Notes: generated from the sequence alone by a model not told the origin. Shown: positions 18,985 through 29,477, numbered from the stretch's first letter. The stretch is 64,000 bases of DNA from Pseudobacteroides cellulosolvens ATCC 35603 = DSM 2933 (GCF_001262605.1 NZ_LGTC01000001.1:3113001-3177000), one strand, 5' to 3'. Numbers and translations: made by a program.

Positions 18985-19572
18985 CTATTTGTCGGCTATC
19001 TTATAAGTTCCCTTAACTATTAACCAGCATCCTTTTACCGCAGTTATTCCTCTTCCATCATCCCTTGAAGCAAGCAGCAAATGGTTGAGGGCGATTGGAG
19101 CACCTGTAGTCAAATCTGCACTCTGTGCGGCCGTTATGTCTGAAAGTCCTCCATATGTGCCTGATATGGCCTTTGCACTGCCAGATCTTAACACTATCTC
19201 GGTACTTGCCCCTGCCAAAAGCTTTTGTCCTGCCTTAAGCTCTAACGGTTGAAACTTGAAGGAATCAGGCTGTATCTCCTTAAGCTGCTTGTTTATAGTC
19301 TCATTTGCTGCAGTGAGCTTGTTAATTTTCTCACCGGCTTCAGTAAGTTTCTTTGTCAAATCACTTATTGTTGTATTTGCAGTTTCCAGCTTCGCACCTA
19401 TTTCACTGATCTTATGATCCACATAACTTTGTGAGACAACAGGATCACCATCCGAACCCGGTTCAGGCGAAACAGCAGTCACTGCCCTTACAATATGTAC
19501 AGTAAAAAAACTTGTCATTATAACAACCAACAATATAGGATATTTATATTTAAATATTTTTGATCTCTTCAT
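18985..19572 (-). CDS. membrane-anchored coiled-coil hypothetical protein
   Basis: 195 residues: a membrane segment (about 12-31), a coiled coil (about 48-95, VDHKISEIGAKLETANTTIS and on), and a C-terminal domain (about 100-195) with LKAGQKLLAGASTEIVLRSG and NHLLLASRDDGRGI. That C-terminal domain recurs in Clostridia as far as I recall, but I have no name for it. It sits 19 bases after endoA and 34 bases before the FAD oxidoreductase, so all are probably one operon and this protein may tether or organise the oxidoreductase (inference). Confidence 0.55.
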   Translation of the reverse strand: MKRSKIFKYKYPILLVVIMTSFFTVHIVRAVTAVSPEPGSDGDPVVSQSYVDHKISEIGAKLETANTTISDLTKKLTEAGEKINKLTAANETINKQLKEIQPDSFKFQPLELKAGQKLLAGASTEIVLRSGSAKAISGTYGGLSDITAAQSADLTTGAPIALNHLLLASRDDGRGITAVKGCWLIVKGTYKIADK

Positions 19573-19591
19573 CCTTTGTACCCCCTGTAAA

Positions 19592-19942
19592 TCATATATC
19601 TGTCAAACCAAAACTAACGCTGATGGCATCATTTACCCTCTCCATCAACTCTTCATCCAAACGACCTATTTTTTCTCTAATCCGCATCTTATCAATGGTC
19701 CTAATCTGTTCTAAAAGTATAACCGAATCCTTGGCAAGGCCATATTCCATAGCACCTATTTCTATATGGGTAGGAAGCTTCGCCTTGTTAATTTGGGATG
19801 TTATGGCTGCCGCTATTACAGTAGGACTATATTTATTGCCTATATCGTTCTGGACAATCAAAACAGGTCTTACGCCTCCTTGTTCAGACCCGATTACGGG
19901 ACTCAAATCGGCATAAAAAATATCTCCACGCTTTATTACCAC
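19592..19942 (-). CDS. ndoA: EndoA/NdoA (MazF/PemK) mRNA interferase
   Basis: 116 residues. The start [20 protein letters not shown] followed by [12 protein letters not shown], and the inner VIAAAITSQ, are the MazF/PemK barrel of Gram-positive EndoA, a ribonuclease that cuts mRNA at specific short sequences (UACAU in B. subtilis). It starts with a GTG that shares its G with the antitoxin's TAG stop (ATAGTG), which keeps toxin translation tied to the antitoxin. The alr-endoAI-endoA order is the same as in Bacillus. Confidence 0.9.
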   Translation of the reverse strand: MVIKRGDIFYADLSPVIGSEQGGVRPVLIVQNDIGNKYSPTVIAAAITSQINKAKLPTHIEIGAMEYGLAKDSVILLEQIRTIDKMRIREKIGRLDEELMERVNDAISVSFGLTDI

Positions 19943-20220
19943 TATATTTCCAACTCCCCGAGACTTTCTTCATATTTTTGCTGCTGCTCATTGTCCGCAT
20001 CAAAACACATCTCTGCCAGTTTAGCATTAATCTCAGCCATCTCCTGGTAGCCTTTTTTCATTTTATCCCTCATTTCGATTCTTCTTTTCTCTCTTATATA
20101 AAGCTTCATTGCTTTCCTGACGAATTCACTTCTGTTTATTTTCTCAACAGCAATAATTTCATCAACTTCTTTTAAAAGATTATCAGGAAGACTCACCAAT
20201 ATTTTTTTTAAATCAGACAA
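19942..20220 (-). CDS. ndoAI: EndoAI-type ribbon-helix-helix antitoxin
   Basis: 92 residues. An N-terminal ribbon-helix-helix ([20 protein letters not shown], then [17 protein letters not shown]) binds DNA as a dimer, followed by a C-terminal toxin-neutralising tail ([20 protein letters not shown]) like B. subtilis EndoAI. The start is a TTG (20218-20220) preceded by a G-run. A combined TTG start for antitoxin and GTG start for toxin suggests low translation of both. Confidence 0.85.
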   Translation of the reverse strand: MSDLKKILVSLPDNLLKEVDEIIAVEKINRSEFVRKAMKLYIREKRRIEMRDKMKKGYQEMAEINAKLAEMCFDADNEQQQKYEESLGELEI

Positions 20221-20538
20221 AAATAACCCCCCATTCTTATTTTCGGGTTTCCTATCTTAAAATGACTTACTGGACTTACGGCTGGTAAAGCTATATGCTG
20301 CCATGCAGCGGTATGTACTGTTAAAAGCCATAAATAGAAAGGATATGAATTTCAATAACTTTAATATTCATATTATATATATCATTATATATTCCCTAAT
20401 ATTCATGGGTCAAATTAAAATAATATTACTCCTGTCTTAAGAAACCTGTAATTATTGGCAATTAAGCTTTAAGGAAGATACCCCCATAAAATCGAACTGT
20501 TTTTTCTTTTATTATTTATTTTTTATATTATTATATTC
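20221..20538. other. 318-base intergenic region between alr and ndoAI
   Basis: No ORF seen. A small hairpin with a GCTGC/GCAGC stem around 20296-20308 is present, and the stretch is A/T rich. It should contain the promoter of the toxin-antitoxin operon, but I cannot point to convincing -35/-10 boxes. Confidence 0.35.
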
Positions 20539-21708
20539 CTAAATAAGATAATTGAGCACTTTTTGTATATTACCTCCCTTCAAATAAACTCTTGGTATTC
20601 TTTTACCTATAATGCATACAACTTCATAGTTAATAGTCCCCATGATTGAAGCAATCTCTTCTACAGTGATCTCGTTATTCCCCTGCTTGCCAAATAAAAC
20701 AACTTCATCACCAACTTTTACTTCGCTTTTAAGGTCTGTTACATCTACAAGACACTGATCCATGCAAATTCTTCCAACCACAGGTGCAAACTCTCCATTT
20801 ATCAAAACCTTTCCTTTGTTACTCATAAGTCTGGTATATCCATCTGCATATCCAATAGGTATTGTTGCAATCTTACTTACCCTGGAAGTTTTAAAGGTTC
20901 TGCCATAACTTATACATGTATTATTCTCAACTTCCTTCACAAGTATTACATTTGCTTTTAAAGTCATTGCAGATTTTAAATTAATTTTTTTTGCATCAAC
21001 CTCGTTGGATGGATACATACCATATTGAATAATCCCAGGTCTCACAAGGTTTAAGTGCATGTTTGGAAATTCAATTATGGCTGCACTGTTTGCAACATGC
21101 TTGACAGGAATATACACGCCAATTCTGTTGAGCTCGCTGCAAATCCCCATAAACCTTTCAAACTGCATATTTGTATAGCTTTTGTCCAGTTCATCCGCTG
21201 AGGCAAAATGTGTAAACAAGCCCTCTATAATAATTCTTGGCAGTTTACTTATTTCCAATACGTTTTTAACCGCACTATAACCTGGCATAAAGCCTACCCT
21301 GGTCATACCCGTGTCTATTTTTATATGAATTTTTACATTCTTCTTTTGCCTAACAGCTTCTTCCGACAATGCCCTTGCAAGGTCATGGCTGAAGACTGCC
21401 TGAGTAACATTATATTTTATTATATCGGCAACTCTTATGGGATCTGTATAGCTTAAAATTAATATCGGTACATCAATATTGTTTTTTCTAAGCTGTATAG
21501 CCTCATCAAGCATTGACACAGCCAGACATGTAGCACCATTTTCCAATATGGTTCTAACCACTTCCATAACACCGTGTCCGTATGCATCTGCCTTTACTAC
21601 TCCCATTATTTCCGATTTTTTATTAGTTATTCTTCTTATTTCTCTTAAATTGTGAGCAATAGCATCAAGATCAACCTCAGCCCAAGCCCTGTTAAATTTC
21701 TGCCCCAT
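20539..21708 (-). CDS. alr: alanine racemase
   Basis: 389 residues. The pyridoxal-phosphate lysine is in VVKADAYGHG near residue 39; the C-terminal catalytic tyrosine region reads SYGRTFKTSR and the end GRICMDQCLVDVT. It makes D-alanine for peptidoglycan. Starts two bases after the nnr stop (ATGGGGCAG), so it is co-transcribed with nnr; endoAI lies downstream. Confidence 0.95.
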   Translation of the reverse strand: MGQKFNRAWAEVDLDAIAHNLREIRRITNKKSEIMGVVKADAYGHGVMEVVRTILENGATCLAVSMLDEAIQLRKNNIDVPILILSYTDPIRVADIIKYNVTQAVFSHDLARALSEEAVRQKKNVKIHIKIDTGMTRVGFMPGYSAVKNVLEISKLPRIIIEGLFTHFASADELDKSYTNMQFERFMGICSELNRIGVYIPVKHVANSAAIIEFPNMHLNLVRPGIIQYGMYPSNEVDAKKINLKSAMTLKANVILVKEVENNTCISYGRTFKTSRVSKIATIPIGYADGYTRLMSNKGKVLINGEFAPVVGRICMDQCLVDVTDLKSEVKVGDEVVLFGKQGNNEITVEEIASIMGTINYEVVCIIGKRIPRVYLKGGNIQKVLNYLI

Positions 21709-21710
21709 TA

Positions 21711-23270
21711 TTATCCCTTCTTCTGTAAAATCTTATTTATTGCATGTGGAAGTTCATCAATCAAATCCCCTGCTATAAGTCCATATTCACCTTTTTTTGC
21801 AGCTGCAATATCCCCTGCCAGACCATGTAGAAAAACTCCAGCCGCTGCTGCATCCTCAGATGCAAAACCCTGTCCCAAAAAGCCTGTAATAATACCTGTC
21901 AGTACATCACCTGTACCGGCAGTGGACATCCCCGGATTTCCCGTAGGATTAATATAAATTCTCCCATCAGGAGTTGCAATTATTGTTTTTGCTCCCTTTA
22001 ATACCGTTATTACATTGTACTTACCTGAAAAATCCCTGGCATGTTTTATCCTGTCTTTTTGAATATCCGCAATACTTATTCCTGTAAGCCTTGACATTTC
22101 ACCTGGGTGTGGTGTAACTATGACTGGTACTTTAGATTTTCTCAATACGCCAACATCTTTTGAAACAGCATTTAGTGCATCTGCATCAAGTACTAACGGT
22201 ATCGTTGCACTTATTATAAGCTCACCCATAAGATCTGAAATATCCTGCCTGCTTGAAACACCCGGCCCAATTGCCGCTGCATCCATTCTTTCCATTTCCT
22301 TTATTATCTCATTTATACTTTCTTTCGAAAGGTAACCCTTGCCCTTATCTTCAAGTGGAATAACGATAGGTTCCACCAATTGAGTACCATAAATGTCACG
22401 CAATGATGAAGGTACCCCAAGATATACAAGCCCTGAACCCGATCTTAATGCAGCTTTTGCACAAAGGCAGCCTGAGCCTGTCATACCCGTTGAACCGCTT
22501 ACAATTAAAACCCTTCCATAATTGCCCTTGCTGCTTTCCCTGCATCTTTCTGGGATTATGCCAGATACATGGCTTTCATCTATCAGAGTTGTTTCCATAT
22601 TTACTGCATCGCTGATTATTTTAGGTATGCCAATATCAGCAATCACAAGCTCACCTGTATATTCACAGCCTGGGTTAATCAAAAGGCCAATCTTCGGATA
22701 AGAGAAAGTTATAGTTTTATGGGCCTTGATACACCTTCCCAAAACCTTTCCGGTTTCACCGTTTACCCCGGAGGGAATATCTATGGCGACAACATATTTT
22801 GAAGAGCTATTTACAAACTCTACTACTTCATCTATGATGCCGCTTATTTGGCCTTTAAACCCTGTACCGAAAATACCATCAATGATAACATCACAGGCCT
22901 CTAATTCCTCTTTAAATTTTAAAACCTCATTTTCACTGATGATCTCAACAGTCTCTATATTAATTCTTTCGATTATTTTCAAATTTATTTCCGCATCATT
23001 TTTTATTTCGGATTTTTTTGATGTTATGAACACTAAAACTTTAGCACCAATATTATGCAAATGCCTTGCAACAGCAAAAGCATCTCCTCCATTGTTTCCC
23101 TTACCTGCCAAAACAACTGCCTTTTTTTCCTTTAAATTGCCCACACTTTTTACTATCTCTTCAACCACTTTAAGTGCGGCATTTTCCATAAGTACAATTC
23201 CCGGTATCCCAATCTTTGTTATAGCTTCTGTATCCATCCTGCCAATCTGCTCCGGTGTTGCAACCTTCAT
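21711..23270 (-). CDS. nnr: bifunctional NAD(P)H-hydrate epimerase / ADP-dependent dehydratase
   Basis: 519 residues in two domains. The first 210 residues are the YjeF_N epimerase (MENAALKVVEEIVKS, GKGNNGGDAFAVARHL, IDGIFGTGF). The rest is the YjeF_C ribokinase-like dehydratase (VSGSTGMTGSGCLCAKAAL, VVTPHPGEMSRLTG, GNPGMSTAGTGDVLTGII). It repairs damaged hydrated NAD(P)H. First gene of the nnr-alr unit, with GGAGG eight bases before its ATG; a strong terminator (23314-23373) separates it from the gene block before it. Confidence 0.95.
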   Translation of the reverse strand: MKVATPEQIGRMDTEAITKIGIPGIVLMENAALKVVEEIVKSVGNLKEKKAVVLAGKGNNGGDAFAVARHLHNIGAKVLVFITSKKSEIKNDAEINLKIIERINIETVEIISENEVLKFKEELEACDVIIDGIFGTGFKGQISGIIDEVVEFVNSSSKYVVAIDIPSGVNGETGKVLGRCIKAHKTITFSYPKIGLLINPGCEYTGELVIADIGIPKIISDAVNMETTLIDESHVSGIIPERCRESSKGNYGRVLIVSGSTGMTGSGCLCAKAALRSGSGLVYLGVPSSLRDIYGTQLVEPIVIPLEDKGKGYLSKESINEIIKEMERMDAAAIGPGVSSRQDISDLMGELIISATIPLVLDADALNAVSKDVGVLRKSKVPVIVTPHPGEMSRLTGISIADIQKDRIKHARDFSGKYNVITVLKGAKTIIATPDGRIYINPTGNPGMSTAGTGDVLTGIITGFLGQGFASEDAAAAGVFLHGLAGDIAAAKKGEYGLIAGDLIDELPHAINKILQKKG

Positions 23271-23313
23271 ACAAAAAACCTCCCTGTTGCACTATAATCT
23301 CCCAAATATTAAA

Positions 23314-23373
23314 TAAGTAAAATATTACCTCCCAATAATTATATCATAATCATGGGAAGTAATATTTTACTTA
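23314..23373 (-). terminator. strong intrinsic terminator of the O-antigen-ligase-like operon
   Basis: 20-bp inverted repeat (23314-23333 and 23354-23373) with a single G-T wobble and a 20-base loop; TTTAATATTT follows on the minus strand. It ends the polysaccharide block before nnr. Confidence 0.8.
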
Positions 23374-23408
23374 CAAAACCTTATTATTATCAAAATATAA
23401 AAAGTACT

Positions 23409-24956
23409 CTAGGCTTTATTGCTTATTCCTTCTCTTTTTCTCATTGAAATACTTAATGCTGCCAAAACTATTGCCACAGCTACCCAGAAGATCAACATAA
23501 CCCTTGGATAGTACCATATATATTCGGCAAATCCCATAACCAGAACACCTATTATTGAGCATATACCTGCAATAAGAATGTTGTTTATGTTTGCATCAGC
23601 CTTATTGGATAAATTTAACATGCACTTTTTAATAAGCCTTCCAATAAACCATACAAAAGACACTATTCCCATTAATCCCACTTCAATCCAAACCTGTAAA
23701 AACAGATTATGTGCATGGGGCGGAACTTTTGATGTATATTGATAATAGTTTCTGCAGATTCCTATAAACACGTCTGTTCCAAGTCCTATTCCAGCCTTCC
23801 AATATTCTACAAACATTGGTATAACCGTCTGATAAATCTTAACCCTGTACTGGGCCGATGTATCCGCTTGAGTCAAGGACATCAGCCTTCTGTATATGCT
23901 TTGAGGCATAAAGGGTATAAACGCTATTCCCGCTAGTATAAATAAAGGCAGAAGCTTTTTATTCTTAAAGTATACAAATATCAGAAGCGACCCTGCAAAA
24001 CAAAGCCATGCAGAACGTGAACCCGTCCATACAAGAGATATTAACGGCGGTACAGCCAATAATGAAAATACTGCCTTCTTAATAAAGCTCTTTGAATTTA
24101 AAACCACAGCAAAATAAAAAGGTATTGTCATTAGTAGCATCTCTGCATAGTTGTTTGGATTTCCAACAGTAGAAAATACACGTCCTTTAGCATCGGAGTT
24201 TGTAATAATATCCGTATATGACGGGTCTACAGGTATACCACGTATCTTGGCCTGATATATACCATAGAGGCCTGTAAATGTGACTCCTATTAGTAATATT
24301 TCAATAAAGCTGTTTAATGATCTTTCAGTATTTAATGAGCTCACAATCACAATCACAAGTAAAAAGCATGTAGCAAAAAACACCATGAATCTTATGCTTT
24401 CCTTTGGAAAAAATGAATTCCCTGTTGCCAGTAAAACACAGAGCATAAATAGTATCAGTGCAAAATCAAGAGCTTTAACATTAAAGCTTTCAAACCTGTG
24501 AAATATAACTTTAAGAAAAAACATTGCTATAAGTGCCAGTACAATAATTGTTGAATACATATTGTTCCAATAATCATGAGGTACTACAATTATAAATGCA
24601 ATGCTTAATGCCAGAACAATTTCCATTCTGCGAAGTATATTGATTGCAAGCTTTATTATAAGGCTCTCAGCAAATACCTCACCATACTTTGTATAGTAAG
24701 TGTTTAAAAATCTGGGAACAAGATTAATGGCTTTATCCAATAAGCTTACAAAAAAGCTGTGCTCCAATACTTTCGAATAGTAATCCCTTCTCTTTACAAA
24801 ATTTACAATTTTACTATTATCAATCAATTCTTTGAATTTCGAAGACAAATAAGCTGCTATTCTTGATATAAGGCTTTCCTTATATGCAATCTGGAGCTTT
24901 TTCACAAGGGTAATAATAAAGCCTATTATTAAGCTGCTTTTTAATATATTAATCAC
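23409..24956 (-). CDS. O-antigen ligase (Wzy_C) family polymer ligase/polymerase
   Basis: 515 residues with about eleven membrane segments. The long extracytoplasmic loop contains WTGSRSAWLCFAGSL and then HAHNLFLQVWIEVGLMG, the conserved arginine and histidine of the Wzy_C/WaaL/RfaL family. In Gram-positives these join or polymerise surface glycans. Translation starts at a GTG with GGGGT upstream, six bases after the DUF4330 stop. The extra N-terminal cytoplasmic region (about 1-90) with two TM-poor helices is longer than usual. Confidence 0.8.
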   Translation of the reverse strand: MINILKSSLIIGFIITLVKKLQIAYKESLISRIAAYLSSKFKELIDNSKIVNFVKRRDYYSKVLEHSFFVSLLDKAINLVPRFLNTYYTKYGEVFAESLIIKLAINILRRMEIVLALSIAFIIVVPHDYWNNMYSTIIVLALIAMFFLKVIFHRFESFNVKALDFALILFMLCVLLATGNSFFPKESIRFMVFFATCFLLVIVIVSSLNTERSLNSFIEILLIGVTFTGLYGIYQAKIRGIPVDPSYTDIITNSDAKGRVFSTVGNPNNYAEMLLMTIPFYFAVVLNSKSFIKKAVFSLLAVPPLISLVWTGSRSAWLCFAGSLLIFVYFKNKKLLPLFILAGIAFIPFMPQSIYRRLMSLTQADTSAQYRVKIYQTVIPMFVEYWKAGIGLGTDVFIGICRNYYQYTSKVPPHAHNLFLQVWIEVGLMGIVSFVWFIGRLIKKCMLNLSNKADANINNILIAGICSIIGVLVMGFAEYIWYYPRVMLIFWVAVAIVLAALSISMRKREGISNKA

Positions 24957-24962
24957 GAAGCA

Positions 24963-25472
24963 TTACCCCTTTTTCTTAATGTCATATATCCTGCACTGGA
25001 AAGTAGAATTTCCAACAAGCAGGATGGTATTCCTTCCTGTATAAAAATCGGCACTTCCAAAGTTTACGCCGGATGAAGATTTACCATCCCTGTACACTCC
25101 TGGGCCCTCAATAGTTACCTTAATAGAGGAAAAACCCTTTTTGCTTGATGTTACAATCTCACCCTTTTCATTGGCAGCCCAGCTGACAGAATTGCCAATT
25201 TCTACATTTGTAACCTTCCCAAATTCAACATTTCTCTCAAAATCCTTTGCCAGATCCCCTTTGCTTACTGCCTTCGCAGCATACTCTGGGACTTCATCGG
25301 CGTAAAAACTTATCTCGATATTATCCTTTTTAGCAACCGCAACACCAATGCCTATATCTGACTTGGTAAGCTTGTAACCTACACCTGCTATTGCCCCTAA
25401 AACAACCAAAACAATCAATACATCCACAATACTAATTTTACCAAAAAGCTTTCCCTTACTATCCAATATCAT
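24963..25472 (-). CDS. DUF4330 domain protein
   Basis: 169 residues: a short cytoplasmic start (ILDSKGKLFGKISIVDVLIV), one membrane segment (about 13-34) and an extracytoplasmic beta-rich domain ending YTGRNTILLVGNSTFQCRIY, as in DUF4330. The family is found beside polysaccharide ligases in Firmicutes; biochemical role unknown. It lies between the GT4 gene and the ligase gene, in one operon. Confidence 0.8.
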   Translation of the reverse strand: MILDSKGKLFGKISIVDVLIVLVVLGAIAGVGYKLTKSDIGIGVAVAKKDNIEISFYADEVPEYAAKAVSKGDLAKDFERNVEFGKVTNVEIGNSVSWAANEKGEIVTSSKKGFSSIKVTIEGPGVYRDGKSSSGVNFGSADFYTGRNTILLVGNSTFQCRIYDIKKKG

Positions 25473-25516
25473 TTTAACACTTCCTCCATAAAACTTTTTC
25501 TTTTAATTTAGATTTC

Positions 25517-26617
25517 TTATTTTTTCAAGCTTTCCCTGTATAAATTATATGTTTCCATAACCATCTTATCAAGATTAAATTTTTCCCTGATAGTTTTTAA
25601 TGCATTTTCCCTCAAAGTCTTTTGCAGCTTTTCATCGTTCATAATTCTTGTTATAGCCTGGGCAAGTCCCTCGGCATCATCATATCTTACAAGAATCCCG
25701 CAGTTTGTCTCACTGTTTATTATGTCTCCATTTCCTCCCATATCTGTTGCAATAATAGGCAAGCCGCAGGCTAAAACCTCCAGGATGGCAAAGCTCAAGG
25801 CCTCATGGGCTGATGAGTTTATATAGAGATCGCTTCCATAAATAAGGTTTTTAATATCTTTTCTAAATCCTGTAAATATAATATCCTTTTCCAGTCCTAA
25901 ATTCAATGCCTGCTTTTTTCTTTCTTCAAAAAAAGGCCCATCATTTGCAAGGACTAAAACAAACTTTTTATTGGTCATTTTCTTAAGTTCCGCAATGGAG
26001 TTAATGAGGAATTCATGGCCTTTGTCATAGGCAAACCTTGATGCACAGAGCATTACAAAGGTATCATCATCAATTTTAAGTTCCTGTCTCATTGTAGACT
26101 CTACAGGTCCTCCCCATTCTTTTGGGTCTACACCGTTAAATATAACCTTTATTTTATTGCCGTTAACGCCGTTACTTATCATCATTTCCTTACCTTTGTT
26201 ACATACAGCCGCAATATTTGCTTCAAGTGGAGTCAACACCCGGTTAAAAAACCTTAATAGTGCATTGTTCTCAAGTATGAAGTGGTTTGTGTACATAACC
26301 TTGGTCTTTGGATTAAACAACCGGGACCACATGGCTATATAATTTTCCCTTAGATACTGGGTATGAATGATGTCAATTTTAAGCTTCCTGCACAATTTGC
26401 TTAAATTGTATGCTGCTCTTAAATCAAAAGGATTTTTCATGGAAATCCTATGGGACGTAACCCCAAGCTCTGAAAGCTTTTCAACCAAAAGTCCTTCTTC
26501 ATTATAACCAAGATAGGCTTCTACCTCTTTACCATTAAGCCTCTCAACAAGGGATTGGACATACCTTTCTGTACCAGCTTTTCCGGCATGGTTTATCAAG
26601 TATAAAACCTTAATCAT
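25517..26617 (-). CDS. GT4-family glycosyltransferase
   Basis: 366 residues, GT-B fold. Motifs: [15 protein letters not shown] at the start, [31 protein letters not shown], and [20 protein letters not shown] with the acceptor/donor-binding glutamates. Cytoplasmic, using a nucleotide sugar. Its ATG overlaps the acetyltransferase stop by four bases (ATGA), so the two are coupled, in keeping with a glycan repeat-unit assembly step. Confidence 0.85.
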   Translation of the reverse strand: MIKVLYLINHAGKAGTERYVQSLVERLNGKEVEAYLGYNEEGLLVEKLSELGVTSHRISMKNPFDLRAAYNLSKLCRKLKIDIIHTQYLRENYIAMWSRLFNPKTKVMYTNHFILENNALLRFFNRVLTPLEANIAAVCNKGKEMMISNGVNGNKIKVIFNGVDPKEWGGPVESTMRQELKIDDDTFVMLCASRFAYDKGHEFLINSIAELKKMTNKKFVLVLANDGPFFEERKKQALNLGLEKDIIFTGFRKDIKNLIYGSDLYINSSAHEALSFAILEVLACGLPIIATDMGGNGDIINSETNCGILVRYDDAEGLAQAITRIMNDEKLQKTLRENALKTIREKFNLDKMVMETYNLYRESLKK

Positions 26618-27177
26618 TTTTTATCACCTGTATTTTCATTTTGAATTTGATTGCCATTTCTAAATTTGATTATTCTTGCTGGGTTACCGCCAACAACTGC
26701 ATACTCGGGCACATCTTTTGTCACCACGGCACCCGCACCCAAAATAGCCCCTTTGTGTACGGTAATTCCCGGCAGTATTATAACCCTGGCTGCTATCCAA
26801 ACATCATCCTCTATTACAACTGGCTTTTTCGGTGCTGTTTGAAGGTTCATGGGTATATCAATACGGTTGTTTTCATGGTTCTGGGTAAATATCATAACAT
26901 CAGGCCCCATCATTACATCACTGCCTATTTTTAATGGTCCTGCAATCCTGCAGTTTAATCCTATTCCTGTACGATCTCCAACTTCAATATCCCTGCCTGA
27001 GCCGAAAAATGCCCCATGCTCTACATTTATATTTTTCCCAGCCTTAAGAAAAATCCTTTTGCACAAAAACCTTCTGATTTTCTTTGTACCAAAGCCGTAT
27101 GGCAGGTCGGATCCCGGCAAATGCCTTCCAATAGCATAGTAAAGTATTAGACAAATATAATAGCTTATTTTTTTCAT
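26614..27177 (-). CDS. hexapeptide-repeat acyltransferase (WcaF/CysE-like)
   Basis: 187 residues, left-handed beta-helix. Hexapeptide repeats run from about residue 60 ([20 protein letters not shown]) to [20 protein letters not shown], then [20 protein letters not shown]. These enzymes acetylate sugar hydroxyl groups from acetyl-CoA. The short N-terminal extension with a hydrophobic stretch resembles colanic-acid type members. AGGAGG lies before the ATG. Confidence 0.8.
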   Translation of the reverse strand: MKKISYYICLILYYAIGRHLPGSDLPYGFGTKKIRRFLCKRIFLKAGKNINVEHGAFFGSGRDIEVGDRTGIGLNCRIAGPLKIGSDVMMGPDVMIFTQNHENNRIDIPMNLQTAPKKPVVIEDDVWIAARVIILPGITVHKGAILGAGAVVTKDVPEYAVVGGNPARIIKFRNGNQIQNENTGDKK

Positions 27178-27279
27178 CCACTACCTCCTAATGTAACATT
27201 TATTTACTGTAACAACAGATTTACATGACTTTTATTTTTCACAAGCCAACATATCTTTTTCTTTATAGGTACTCTCTAT

Positions 27280-28836
27280 TTATATGGACTTTCTCTTTAT
27301 AGGGAGCTTTAACATTACCCTCCCAAGCATATCCTTAGCCTCTTCAACCTTCATAAAATAAGTCATTAAAAAATAGCTTGCCGATCCCAATAAAACCGGA
27401 ATAAACAGCTTTATACTTCTATCTATCAAAAACAAGCCGAAAGAAACATTATCAAGGAGCGTGCTTAAACCTACAACCAGCAGGAACATTACAATACTTG
27501 CACCCATAACCTTGATTACATTTATACCAAAACTCTTTAATTTCAAATCTCCGATCTTTCTTCTTACAAGGAAAACAAGTATCAGTGAGCCGGACAGTGA
27601 TGATATGGAATACGCCAAAGGTATTCCGAATACACCTATAAAACGTGCTAAAATGAGGCTCAGTGAAATATTTATTACCATCATTATCACACCGTTTATA
27701 GCAGGCCTTTTAGTATCCTTCAATGAGTAAAAGGCCCTGTCCAAAACCTCCTTAACCCCGAACCCGACAATACCAATACAATAAAGTGCCATCAGCACTG
27801 CTGCAAAATTGACATCATCCTGGTTTATTTTCCCCCATTTTATAAGTAGTTCAATAAGTTGGTACCTGACAGCTAAAAAGCCTGCAGTAACGGGGATAAG
27901 TATAAAGGTTACGGAACTTAAAATCTTTACAAGGCTTGATTTAAACTCTACCATATCATTTTTGGCAGCGTACATGGAAAGTCTTGGGAATATCACGGCT
28001 GTAACCGAGTATACAAATGCAAGAACCGCATATAGAACTAAATTCTGTACCCAGTTCATCATAAAAACAGTATTGTCTTCAAACCTGCTGCAAAATATAT
28101 TATTGAAAAGCATATTCACAGAATATGCCGATGTACCTATAAGTACCGGAGGTACCAGCTTTGCAGCTGTCATTAAATCCCGATCCTTTATGATAAGGGA
28201 TGGCGAATATCTGTATTCAGTTTTAAAAATGGGTGGAATCAGGATAAGTGCCTGTGTTGTTAGTCCAATAAATGTAGCTACTATAAGTCCCTTTACTCCA
28301 AATTGGTGGCTTAATAATAACGAATAAATTATAACAATAAGGCTACTTGGTATACTTACTAACGCAGGCATATTAAACTTTCCAAAAGACTGTAAAATCC
28401 CCTGGAAGACATAGTTAAGTCCATAAAATATCATTATAGGGAACATTACCCTTAATGCAAACAATGTCAATTCATAGTTCTGAGATCTGAACTTTGGTGT
28501 CAAATGGGTTATAAGCGGTGTTGCCAATATACATAATGCAGAAAAAGCCAGTGTAAGTACTACTGTTAACGTAATTATCTTGTCTGCAAACTTGTATGCC
28601 CTTTCTTTTTCACCAGTTGTAATATGCCCTGAAAATATGGGTATTACAACCGTTGCCAAAGCTGTACCCAAGCTGGTAAATATTATGAGCGGAACCTGCA
28701 GCGAATAGGAGTATATTTCCATATCTATGGTTCTTCCAAACTTTGCTGCATAAAAGCTGCTGCTAATTAATGACAAAACTCTTGAGAACAGCATTATTAT
28801 AGTAACTATACCGATAGATTTTGCTACACTTTTCAT
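27280..28836 (-). CDS. murJ: MurJ/MviN-type lipid II flippase
   Basis: 518 residues with about fourteen membrane segments. The N-terminal SRVLSLISSSFYAAKFG and the later VFQGILQSFGKFNMPALVSI fit the MOP superfamily MurJ, which flips lipid-linked precursors. Whether it flips lipid II or the polysaccharide of this cluster cannot be decided from sequence: a second MOP-family flippase (SpoVB-like) is present at 32941. It lies between two acyltransferase genes with short gaps. Confidence 0.75.
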   Translation of the reverse strand: MKSVAKSIGIVTIIMLFSRVLSLISSSFYAAKFGRTIDMEIYSYSLQVPLIIFTSLGTALATVVIPIFSGHITTGEKERAYKFADKIITLTVVLTLAFSALCILATPLITHLTPKFRSQNYELTLFALRVMFPIMIFYGLNYVFQGILQSFGKFNMPALVSIPSSLIVIIYSLLLSHQFGVKGLIVATFIGLTTQALILIPPIFKTEYRYSPSLIIKDRDLMTAAKLVPPVLIGTSAYSVNMLFNNIFCSRFEDNTVFMMNWVQNLVLYAVLAFVYSVTAVIFPRLSMYAAKNDMVEFKSSLVKILSSVTFILIPVTAGFLAVRYQLIELLIKWGKINQDDVNFAAVLMALYCIGIVGFGVKEVLDRAFYSLKDTKRPAINGVIMMVINISLSLILARFIGVFGIPLAYSISSLSGSLILVFLVRRKIGDLKLKSFGINVIKVMGASIVMFLLVVGLSTLLDNVSFGLFLIDRSIKLFIPVLLGSASYFLMTYFMKVEEAKDMLGRVMLKLPIKRKSI

Positions 28837-28877
28837 TTTGAAACCTTTCGATGTAAATTCTATATTTTAGTCATTCC

Positions 28878-29477
28878 TTATGGTATCCAGTAAATATTTT
28901 CCTTAATTACCCTGGCAGGATTTCCACCTACCAGCGTCTTTGGTGCAACATCCTTTGTAACAACACTTCCTGCTGCTATAACCGCACCATCACCTATTGT
29001 TACGCCCTTTAATATCAATACATTACAGCCAATCCAAACATCATTTCCTATCTTAATGGGCTTTATTTCCTCGGTAGGACTGTTGAATTTATGGTAATCT
29101 CTGTCCATTATACAAACATCCCAGGATATATTGCACCCATTTCCGATTTCAACCTTGCTTCCTGAATGTATTTCTGTCCTGTCTCCTATTGATGTATTAT
29201 TTCCTATTATTATCTCTGAAAAATTCTCATTTCCAAATGCACTTAGCTTGACGCCTTTATAAAGCTGGACCTTCTTTCCTATCTTTATGGCAGCATTCTT
29301 TCTGATTATGGTTATACCGCTGCTTGCCCTAAGTAAAGCTCCGCACTGTGTAAGTCTAATTTTCAGAAAAAACCCTCTTACCAGCTTTATAACCTCTGTA
29401 ATTATTTCGGGGATGGTTCTGTTAAATGCTTTTTTGTCAATTTTATAATCAGCTTGTCCATTTGTTGGTTCATTCAT
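28878..29477 (-). CDS. second hexapeptide-repeat acyltransferase
   Basis: 199 residues, left-handed beta-helix: [18 protein letters not shown], then [40 protein letters not shown] and [20 protein letters not shown]. Most like virginiamycin-type/maltose O-acetyltransferase relatives acting on surface sugars. GGGGTG precedes the ATG. First gene of the polysaccharide run on this strand, divergent from the ExoVII-like gene. Confidence 0.8.
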   Translation of the reverse strand: MNEPTNGQADYKIDKKAFNRTIPEIITEVIKLVRGFFLKIRLTQCGALLRASSGITIIRKNAAIKIGKKVQLYKGVKLSAFGNENFSEIIIGNNTSIGDRTEIHSGSKVEIGNGCNISWDVCIMDRDYHKFNSPTEEIKPIKIGNDVWIGCNVLILKGVTIGDGAVIAAGSVVTKDVAPKTLVGGNPARVIKENIYWIP

